From Anaerolineae bacterium (GTDB lineage: Bacteria > Chloroflexota > Anaerolineae > SpSt-313), in assembly GCA_023511475.1 (NCBI GenBank), contig JAIMBM010000085.1:1-9095 (forward strand): a stretch of 9,095 nt of DNA. The letters are read 5' to 3'. Positions 1-5,308 of the stretch are shown in pieces. The notes beneath the pieces were generated by a model, which saw nothing but the letters and a program-made list of their open reading frames with translations, did not search any database and was not told the DNA's origin. The position numbers were made by a program, and so were the translations under genes. Position 1 is the stretch's first letter, and every line of letters starts with the position of its first letter.

Positions 1-16
1 CGGCATGGTTCCCCCA

Positions 17-74
17 GTGACATTTTCATTTGAGAGAACCATACCACGTTCGGTGACATTTTACATGATAGAAC
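17..74. repeat. Pair of direct repeats, possible insertion-sequence end or regulator sites
   Basis: GTGACATTTT occurs at 17-26 and again at 53-62, 36 bases apart. Each copy is followed by a related tail, GAGAGAAC at 32-39 and GATAGAAC at 67-74, so each unit is about 22 bases with one indel between the copies. The first copy lies inside an inverted repeat, ATGGTTC (5-11) against GAACCAT (36-42). The region is much richer in A/T than the rest of the window. Repeated transposase-binding motifs of this kind are known at the ends of IS21- and IS481-like elements, so an element could end here and lie mostly left of the window. Alternatively these are activator or repressor sites, since the second copy ends just before the regulator promoter. 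No transposase is visible. Confidence 0.4.
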
Positions 75-82
75 ACGGAATC

Positions 83-111
83 TTGACACTCTTAGCCTTT
101 AATGCTAGAAT
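83..111 (+). promoter_or_regulatory. Sigma-70 type promoter of the LacI-family gene
   Basis: TTGACA at 83-88 is a perfect -35 box. TAGAAT at 106-111 is a five-of-six -10 box. The spacer is 17 bases, and TGC directly before the -10 adds an extended -10 element. The predicted start is near 117-119, giving a leader of about 80 bases to the chosen ATG at 197. Confidence 0.8.
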
Positions 112-196
112 CGCAGTGTAAGTGCTTTCGTGGAAGCGTGCCCAATCACTCTCAAGGCGGAGAGGGGCGGGTTGCTTGGGTCGCCGGGGCGACGGC

Positions 197-1192
197 ATGG
201 CCGCGGTTACCGTCTACGATGTTGCTGAGAAGGCTGGGGTCAGCATCGCCACCGTCTCGCGCGTGCTGAACTCGCCGCAGAAGGTCAGGGAAGCCACGCG
301 AGCCAGGGTCCTGGCGGCGATCGATGCCCTGGGCTACGAGCCGAGGGCCGAGGCCGTCGAGCGGGCCCGCAGGAGCAGCCGAAGCATTGGCGTCCTGGCG
401 CCATTCTTCACCCAGCCGTCGTTTACCGAGCGCCTGAGCGGCATTTCAGCCACCCTGGCCAGCTCTCCTTACGATCTCGTCATCTATAGTGTGGATTCCG
501 CGGCCAGGCGGGATGGATACCTGAACAGCCTGGCTGTAACGCGGCGCCTTGAGGGGCTGATCGTCATCTCGCTCGAGTTTGCCGACCGGCTGGCTCAGCG
601 CCTGATCGAGCACGGGCTCGAGACGGTTGTCATCGAGTTCTATCACCGGGAGCTGTCCAGCATCACCATCGATGACGAGGTTGGCGGGCGCATCGTCGCC
701 GAGTACCTCATGGCGCGGGGGCATCGCCGCTTCGGGTTTGTGGGGGATACGGACCTCCCGGACTATGCCATCTACCCCAGCGACCGGCGCCTGCGAGGCT
801 TCCGAATGGCCCTGGAGGAGGCCGGTCTCTATCTGACGGCCGAGCAGATCGCCCTGGCGCCGCATGGTCTCGAGCAGGCCCGGCAGCAGGCCCATCGCCT
901 GCTGGACCTGCCGGAGCCGCCGACGGCGATCTTTGCAGCGAGCGATACACAGGCGCTCGGCGTGCTGAAGGCCGCCAGGGAACGTGGGGTTGCAGTCCCA
1001 GAGCAACTGGCCATTGTCGGCTTTGATGATCTGGAGATCGCGGACTTTGTCGGGCTGACGACGGTGCGCCAGCATCTGAAAGAGTCGGGCCGTGTGGCGG
1101 TCGAGTTGCTGCTTTCGCGTCTGGCCGACCCTTCGCGGCCCGTGCAGCACGTGGAGCTGCCGCTGACCCTGGTGCGCAGAGGAACGGCGTAG
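197..1192 (+). CDS. LacI/GalR-family transcriptional regulator
   Basis: This is a cytoplasmic DNA-binding repressor with a sugar-binding-protein-like effector domain, 331 residues, usual for the family. The N-terminal helix-turn-helix is residues 5-25 (TVYDVAEKAGVSIATVSRVL), followed by a third helix and the hinge around 46-60. The effector domain starts at SIGVLAP (63-69). Late family hallmarks are AIFAASD (244-250), IVGFDDLEIADF (273-284) and the closing LPLTLVRRGT. The start at 197 puts the HTH at its normal place. In-frame GTG 122 and TTG 176 would add 25 or 7 residues; TTG 176 has a better-spaced purine-rich site (159-167), so it cannot be excluded. The hinge is odd: the usual N..AR.L pattern reads R50, A53, V54, R56, so the minor-groove leucine is an arginine. 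It most likely controls the adjacent importer; the effector is unknown but is usually a sugar in this family. Confidence 0.93.
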   Translation: MAAVTVYDVAEKAGVSIATVSRVLNSPQKVREATRARVLAAIDALGYEPRAEAVERARRSSRSIGVLAPFFTQPSFTERLSGISATLASSPYDLVIYSVDSAARRDGYLNSLAVTRRLEGLIVISLEFADRLAQRLIEHGLETVVIEFYHRELSSITIDDEVGGRIVAEYLMARGHRRFGFVGDTDLPDYAIYPSDRRLRGFRMALEEAGLYLTAEQIALAPHGLEQARQQAHRLLDLPEPPTAIFAASDTQALGVLKAARERGVAVPEQLAIVGFDDLEIADFVGLTTVRQHLKESGRVAVELLLSRLADPSRPVQHVELPLTLVRRGTA

Positions 1193-1230
1193 CGCCAGCG
1201 GCGCTCCGGAAAGGACGGTTCCCGTACGGA

Positions 1231-1307
1231 CGGCCCTCGGAAGCCGTGCCATACGGAGGGCCGACGCCGAGAGTCGGTGCGGGGGCAAGGCGCCCGGTAG
1301 GGGGCGC
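1231..1307 (+). other. Cluster of GC-rich hairpins downstream of the regulator gene
   Basis: Three perfect stems follow in series: CGGCCCTC (1231-1238) with GAGGGCCG (1256-1263), loop 17; CCGAC (1261-1265) with GTCGG (1273-1277), loop 7, sharing three bases with the first; and GCGCCC (1290-1295) with GGGCGC (1302-1307), loop 6. None is followed by a T run, so they are not standard intrinsic terminators. They may slow or protect the end of the regulator transcript. No gene is supported between 1193 and 1430. Confidence 0.4.
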
Positions 1308-1356
1308 AGGCCTGTCTCGGTGCTGCCCGTCTGCTTCCGTGCAGAGACAGGCCTGC
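1306..1356. repeat. Perfect 13-bp inverted repeat (hairpin) between regulator and importer promoter
   Basis: GCAGGCCTGTCTC at 1306-1318 is exactly complementary to GAGACAGGCCTGC at 1344-1356, with a 25-base loop. Within the loop TGC (1321-1323) can also pair with GCA (1341-1343). The stem is strong, but the following bases (AGGAGGTGTG) contain no T tract. It could be a non-canonical terminator of the regulator gene, an RNA-stabilising 3' end, or the remnant of a small mobile hairpin element. Confidence 0.55.
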
Positions 1357-1410
1357 AGGAGGTGTGAGGTGACGCCCTCGCGGAGCTTGCGGGAGGACGA
1401 TCCAGGGGCC

Positions 1411-1426
1411 TGAGGTGCGAACCTCA
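1411..1426. promoter_or_regulatory. Palindrome with central CG, candidate LacI-family operator
   Basis: TGAGGTGCGAACCTCA is a 6-bp perfect inverted repeat around a GCGA centre whose axis is a CpG step. It ends five bases before the -35 box at 1432. Size and central CG match the usual architecture of LacI-family operators, and a LacI-family gene lies just upstream. A partial copy, TGAGGTGACGCCCTCG, sits at 1365-1380 (11 of 16 bases equal). As RNA the same bases would form a hairpin with a GNRA loop, but they lie upstream of the predicted start. Binding by this regulator is inference. Confidence 0.45.
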
Positions 1427-1431
1427 CACTC

Positions 1432-1460
1432 TTGACTCTCCCCGACGCGCATGCTATACT
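1432..1460 (+). promoter_or_regulatory. Sigma-70 type promoter of the ABC importer operon
   Basis: TTGACT (1432-1437) and TATACT (1455-1460) each match consensus at five of six positions with a 17-base spacer. TGC before the -10 gives an extended -10. The predicted start is near 1467. It shares the TCTTGAC.CTC and ATGCTA blocks with the regulator promoter at 83-111. It is the only clear promoter seen upstream of the operon. Confidence 0.78.
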
Positions 1461-1467
1461 GACCTCG

Positions 1468-1481
1468 CAATCAACTGATTG
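1468..1481. promoter_or_regulatory. 14-bp palindrome at the transcription start, candidate operator
   Basis: CAATCA at 1468-1473 and TGATTG at 1476-1481 are perfectly complementary around an AC centre. The site begins about one base after the predicted start, a place where a bound repressor would block initiation or promoter clearance. It lacks the central CG usual for LacI-family operators, which is notable because the nearby regulator also lacks the usual hinge leucine. Confidence 0.5.
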
Positions 1482-2018
1482 TCCGTAATGGCTGCGGGCG
1501 CAATGTTTCAAACGGCAGAGGCGATATGGCACCTGGGATCCTGTACCGGCCCTCTCGAATCCCCGGATACGCTTCATCCCTGCTGCTGGCACGCTCTGGT
1601 GGGGTGCTTCCATCCGGGTGGGCACCGGTCTATGGCGTGTCCCGGGCCTGCGGTTCATTCTCCATGTCGTCATCTGTCGCACGTCGCCCATCTCTTCGCG
1701 GCGTCTCTTCTGTCTCTTTTCCCTCTGCAAGTTGCTACGGATTGTGTCTCCACGCGTCACTGCCGGGCCAGCGTGCCGCCTGCCGCACCGCTGCGCACGT
1801 CGGCTCTCAGCCGGCGTCGGTGCATCGGTGGGAGGCGGCTGGGTCTGGCCGTGCCCGGGTTGCCTCACGGGGGGACATCCGGCGGGTCAGCGACGATGGG
1901 TGCTGCAGCGGCGCAGCAGCCGGTCGGGGTACCGATAGCCTCGGTCCCGCCGCTCCTTCCACGAGGCCGCGGTGCAGCGGCGTCCGGGCGGGGCGGGGCG
2001 CGCATTGAGGCTTTCTGC

Positions 2019-2030
2019 AAAGGAGGTGAT
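2019..2030 (+). promoter_or_regulatory. Isolated extended Shine-Dalgarno-like sequence
   Basis: AAAGGAGGTGAT is fully complementary to the conserved 3' tail of 16S rRNA (ATCACCTCCTTT). It sits 86 bases upstream of the binding-protein ATG. The ATG it overlaps (2029) is in frame with the binding protein, but only two bases follow the GGAGG core, too close for normal initiation, and starting there would put 29 extra residues before the Tat signal. It could be a ribosome standby site or chance. Confidence 0.35.
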
Positions 2031-2100
2031 GCCCCGCAGTAGTGATGATTCGATAGTTGCGCGCCTGGAACTCGTTTCGCACGGCATTCGACATCCATCC

Positions 2101-2108
2101 AAAGGAGG
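2101..2108 (+). promoter_or_regulatory. Strong ribosome binding site fixing the binding-protein start
   Basis: AAAGGAGG at 2101-2108 lies seven bases before ATG 2116. It selects this start over the in-frame ATG at 2029 and earlier codons, and the resulting protein begins directly with a Tat/lipoprotein signal. Confidence 0.85.
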
Positions 2109-2115
2109 AAGTGGC

Positions 2116-4212
2116 ATGTCTACCAGAATCAACCGGCGTGAGTTCCTCTTCGGGTCAGCGATGACCGCAGTTGGCGTAGCGCTGTCGGCATGCGCGCGCC
2201 AGGCAGCGCCACAACCCACACAGCCGCCCGCTACCAAGGCTGCCGTGCAGGCGTCGCCGACGCCCATCCCCACCCTGGCGGCCACGGCCACCCCGGTGCC
2301 GACGGCTGCCCCGGCCAAGGAGGCACCCGCCCTCGCCGAGCTGGTCAAGCAGGGCAAGCTCCCGCCGCTCTCCGATCGCCTGCCCAAGAACCCGCTGGTC
2401 CTTGCCCCGGTGAACGAGATCGGCACCTACGGTGGCCGCATCCGCAGCTTCTACCACTGGCAGGGCTTTTGGGCGGAGTGCCAGTACGGCCACTCGGCCG
2501 TCCGCTGGATCAACGACGGCATGGAGATCGCCCCGGGCATCTGCGACACCTGGTCGGCCAATGCGGACAACACCGAGTGGACCTTCCACATCCGCGAGGG
2601 GCTCAAGTGGTCCGACGGCGAGCCCTGCACGGTCGACGATGTCCTCTACTGGTGGGAGGACCTTGTCCTCAACCAGGATCACCCGGACAACCCACCCGAC
2701 TTTGGCTCCGCGGGCGGCAAGCTCGTCGAGTTCATCAAGGTCGACGACTATACCGTCAAGCTCAAGTACGTCGAGCCGACGCCGCTCACAGCGAAGCGCC
2801 TGGCCATGTGGGTGAACGCCGGCATCGGCCCGCGCTGGATCGTGCCCAAGCACTATCTCAAGCAGTTCCATCCCAAGTACAACTCGGAGTACAAGGACTT
2901 TGAGGTCCATGACCAGAAGATGTCGGTCATGGAGAACCCCGAGTATCCGACGCTCAACCCCTGGAAGCTCAGCAAGTACGAGGCCTCGGTGAGCCAGACC
3001 TGGGACCGCAACCCCTACTACTATGCTGTCGACACCGACGGGAACCAGCTCCCGTATATCGACGGCATCGATGCCACCTACATCGAGGATGCCGAGGTCC
3101 AGAAGCTCACCATCATGCAGGGCAGCGTCGACTTTGTGCACTTCCACAAGGCGGCGCTCTCCGACCTCTCCACCATGCTCGAGAACCAGGAGAAGGGCGG
3201 CTACGACGTGGTCCTGTGGGACTCGGGCTCCGGCACCGGCATGATGTACTTCTGGAACTATGACCATCCGGACGACAAGCGCCGTGCCCTGTACCGCAAT
3301 CCAAAGTTCAAGCAGGCGATGTCGCATGCCCTCGACCGCCCGACGATCCAGCGCGTCGTCTACTACAACACCGGCATCCCGACGACCGGCACCATGAGCC
3401 CGAAGGCCATCGAGTACAACTTTAACGCCGAGGCTCAGGCCATGTACGAGAAGGCCCGAAGCGCCTATGTGGACTATGACCCGGCCAAGGCCAAGGCGCT
3501 TCTGGACGAGATCGGGGTCAAGGATGTGGATGGCGACGGCTGGCGCGAGTTCCCGGATGGCTCCAAGCTCGCGGTCAGCATCGACCTGCCCGCCGATGCC
3601 GGCACCGAGTGCATGAGCGTCCTCCAGATCGCCGAGAAGAACTGGAAGGATATCGGGCTTAACATCGTCATCAACCAGATGCCGCCGGCCGAGTTCGGTC
3701 CGCTCTGGCGAGGTGGCAAGCTGGAGGTCCACACCAACTGGGAGGTCGGTGACGGCCCCGATCACCTGCTGTACCCCAGCTGGATGGTGCCGAACGAGCC
3801 GGATCGCTGGGCACCGCTGTGCGGCAACCGGCTGATGCTCGTGGGCACCCCCAAGGAGGATACCGAGCTCGACAAGAGCCCGTGGGACCGCACCCCGCCG
3901 CGCTGGGCCTCCACGGAACCCGGCTACAAGGACGGCCCCGTGGCCAAGCTGACCGAGATCTACCTCAAGGCCATGATCGAGGTCGACGAGCTCAAGCGGC
4001 ACCACATGGTGTGGGACATGATCAACATCCACATCAACGACGGGCCGTTCTTCATCGGCACGGTGGCCAACTATCCTCGCATCATCTTCAAGAGCAAGAA
4101 GCTTGGCAACGTGCCCAAGAAGGAGCAGCTCAGGCTCGGCGGGTTCGTCAACCCGTGGATCATCCCCTATCCGGCCGTGACCAACCCCGAGACCTACTAC
4201 TTCAAGGCGTAG
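2116..4212 (+). CDS. Family 5 extracellular solute-binding lipoprotein of an ABC importer
   Basis: This protein captures the ligand outside the membrane for the permeases encoded next. It has 698 residues, longer than classical DppA/OppA (about 530-550). Residues 4-12 carry a twin-arginine motif (RINRREFLF), then a hydrophobic stretch and lipobox LSAC with lipidation expected at C26. Residues 27-70 form a Pro/Thr/Ala-rich tether. Mature-domain hallmarks are IGTYGGRIR (102-110), WTFHIREGLKWSDGEPCTVD (155-174) and VDGDGWREFPDG (471-482), all typical of SBP family 5. Folding before export by Tat is likely. It is first in the operon and separated from the permeases by a strong hairpin, as expected for a binding protein made in excess. 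Proteins of this length class include binders of oligosaccharides in Thermotoga; with a LacI neighbour, a glycan-derived ligand is more likely than a peptide, but the ligand is not readable from the sequence. Confidence 0.93.
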   Translation: MSTRINRREFLFGSAMTAVGVALSACARQAAPQPTQPPATKAAVQASPTPIPTLAATATPVPTAAPAKEAPALAELVKQGKLPPLSDRLPKNPLVLAPVNEIGTYGGRIRSFYHWQGFWAECQYGHSAVRWINDGMEIAPGICDTWSANADNTEWTFHIREGLKWSDGEPCTVDDVLYWWEDLVLNQDHPDNPPDFGSAGGKLVEFIKVDDYTVKLKYVEPTPLTAKRLAMWVNAGIGPRWIVPKHYLKQFHPKYNSEYKDFEVHDQKMSVMENPEYPTLNPWKLSKYEASVSQTWDRNPYYYAVDTDGNQLPYIDGIDATYIEDAEVQKLTIMQGSVDFVHFHKAALSDLSTMLENQEKGGYDVVLWDSGSGTGMMYFWNYDHPDDKRRALYRNPKFKQAMSHALDRPTIQRVVYYNTGIPTTGTMSPKAIEYNFNAEAQAMYEKARSAYVDYDPAKAKALLDEIGVKDVDGDGWREFPDGSKLAVSIDLPADAGTECMSVLQIAEKNWKDIGLNIVINQMPPAEFGPLWRGGKLEVHTNWEVGDGPDHLLYPSWMVPNEPDRWAPLCGNRLMLVGTPKEDTELDKSPWDRTPPRWASTEPGYKDGPVAKLTEIYLKAMIEVDELKRHHMVWDMINIHINDGPFFIGTVANYPRIIFKSKKLGNVPKKEQLRLGGFVNPWIIPYPAVTNPETYYFKA

Positions 4213-4234
4213 CGGCCGGTCGCTGAGCGATGGA

Positions 4235-4262
4235 GAGGGGGGAGTCGCCCGACTCCCCCCTC
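4235..4262 (+). other. Strong intercistronic hairpin between binding protein and permease
   Basis: GAGGGGGGAGTC (4235-4246) pairs perfectly with GACTCCCCCCTC (4251-4262) around a GCCC loop, a 12-bp stem 22 bases after the stop codon. The bases after it (CTGTCCATCAGG) hold no T run, so full termination is unlikely. Known hairpins at this position in importer operons (malE-malF style) protect the binding-protein part of the message and lower expression of the membrane parts. Confidence 0.7.
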
Positions 4263-4297
4263 CTGTCCATCAGGTCCTTGCGGAAGAGGGGGTTTAG

Positions 4298-5281
4298 ATG
4301 GCCCGGTATATACTCCGCCGGTCCGGCTACATGTTCGTGACCATGATCTTTGTAGCCGTCATCGGCTTCCTCATCATCGAGCTGCCTCCTGGCTCCTATC
4401 TCGAGTTCGAGATCGCCCGGCTGCGCCAGCTCGGCGGCGACATGGCGCCGGAGCAGATACGGGCGCTCGAGATACGCTACGGCGTTCATGATCCCATCTA
4501 CCTCAAGTTCTGGAAGTGGTTCTCCGGGTTTGTGCGCGGCGATTTCGGGAGGTCCTTCGAGCACCGCCTGCCCGTGTCAGAGTTGCTCTGGCAACGGCTG
4601 GGTTTCACAGTGCTCATCTCTGTCCTGACCATGATCTTTAGCTGGGTTGTCTCCATTATTGTCGGGGTCTACTCAGCCACCCACCGCTACACGATTCCAG
4701 ACTATGCCATCACCGTGCTGCAGTTCATCGGCCTCTCGGTGCCCAACTTTTTGCTGGCCCTGGTGCTGATGGTCTTTGCCCAGCAGGTGCTGGGCATGGA
4801 GGTCGGAGGCCTCTTCTCCGGCGCCTACCGCAACGCGCCCTGGAGCCTGGCCAAGTTCATCGATCTCCTCAAGCACCTGTGGATTCCCATCCTGGTCATT
4901 GGCGCGAGCGGCACCGCGTGGCTGAGCCGGGTCATGCGTGGCAACCTGCTCGACGTCCTGAACATGCAGTACGTCCAGACGGCGCGCGCCAAGGGCCTGC
5001 CGGAGCGCACGGTGGTCTGGAAGCATGCGGTACGCAACGCCCTGCACCCGCTGGTCATGGTCCTGGGTATGAGCCTGCCCGGCATCATCTCCGGGGAGAC
5101 GGTCGTCGCCATTGTGCTCAACATGCCCACGACCGGGCCCCTGTACTTCCGGGCGCTCTTGCAGCAGGACATGTACCTGGCAGTGACCTTCCTCATGTTC
5201 CTGGCGGTCCTGCTCCTGATCGGCAACCTGTTTGCCGACATATTGCTGGCGTGGCTGGACCCGCGCATACGCTTCGAGTAG
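4298..5281 (+). CDS. DppB/OppB-type ABC importer permease
   Basis: This integral membrane subunit forms half of the translocation channel. Its 327 residues are typical of the family. The N-terminal segment MARYILRRSGYMFVTMIFVA leads into the first membrane helix (about 11-29). An extracytoplasmic region follows (30-100) with the family signatures ALEIRYGVHDPIYLKFWKW and GDFGRSF (81-87). Further helices lie near 102-124, 135-161, 194-212, 250-272 and 295-318. The cytoplasmic EAA loop that docks on the ATPase is about 223-249 (MQYVQTARAKGL onward). The C-terminus LDPRIRFE is the usual DppB ending. GAGGGGG at 4286-4292 is a good ribosome site for this ATG. It partners with the permease encoded 27 bases further on. 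Confidence 0.94.
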   Translation: MARYILRRSGYMFVTMIFVAVIGFLIIELPPGSYLEFEIARLRQLGGDMAPEQIRALEIRYGVHDPIYLKFWKWFSGFVRGDFGRSFEHRLPVSELLWQRLGFTVLISVLTMIFSWVVSIIVGVYSATHRYTIPDYAITVLQFIGLSVPNFLLALVLMVFAQQVLGMEVGGLFSGAYRNAPWSLAKFIDLLKHLWIPILVIGASGTAWLSRVMRGNLLDVLNMQYVQTARAKGLPERTVVWKHAVRNALHPLVMVLGMSLPGIISGETVVAIVLNMPTTGPLYFRALLQQDMYLAVTFLMFLAVLLLIGNLFADILLAWLDPRIRFE

Positions 5282-5308
5282 GCGCCAGAAGGCGGAAAGG
5301 TGGACGCG

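Larger units (their letters stand above)
1467..2115 (+). other. Long, probably untranslated leader of the importer operon
   Basis: About 650 bases separate the predicted start from the binding-protein ATG. Several reading frames stay open, but their products are rich in Cys, His, Arg, Pro and Gly, show no recognisable domain and lack supporting start sites, so I call no gene here. Visible stems are 1682-1687 with 1698-1703 followed by a pyrimidine-rich tract to 1720; 1798-1805 with 1809-1816 (one G.T pair, triloop); TGCTGC 1901-1906 with GCAGCA 1913-1918; and ACCGA 1931-1935 with TCGGT 1941-1945, extended by GGG/CCC past a bulge. CTCCTT at 1952-1957 could pair with either AAGGAG downstream (2020-2025 or 2102-2107). 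No known riboswitch class was recognised. An unseen second promoter would shorten the leader. Confidence 0.45.

Noticed and set aside
1479..2042. Open + strand frames through the leader that could encode proteins of 106-187 residues
   Set aside because: Products are low-complexity mixtures of Cys, His, Arg, Pro and Gly, several overlapping frames are equally open as expected in GC-rich DNA, and no ribosome site supports their starts.
2010..2060. Minus strand ATCACCTCCTTT looks like the end of a 16S rRNA gene
   Set aside because: The bases that should precede it in 16S rRNA are not present beyond this short match, so there is no rRNA gene here.
1972..2115. Starting the binding protein upstream of 2116
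   Set aside because: Earlier in-frame starts would bury the Tat/lipoprotein signal inside the protein, while ATG 2116 has an excellent ribosome site.
2155..4032. Long minus-strand open frame opposite the binding-protein gene
   Set aside because: It is an antisense shadow of a convincing family 5 binding protein; its product is rich in Val, Leu, His, Asp and Arg without domain motifs.
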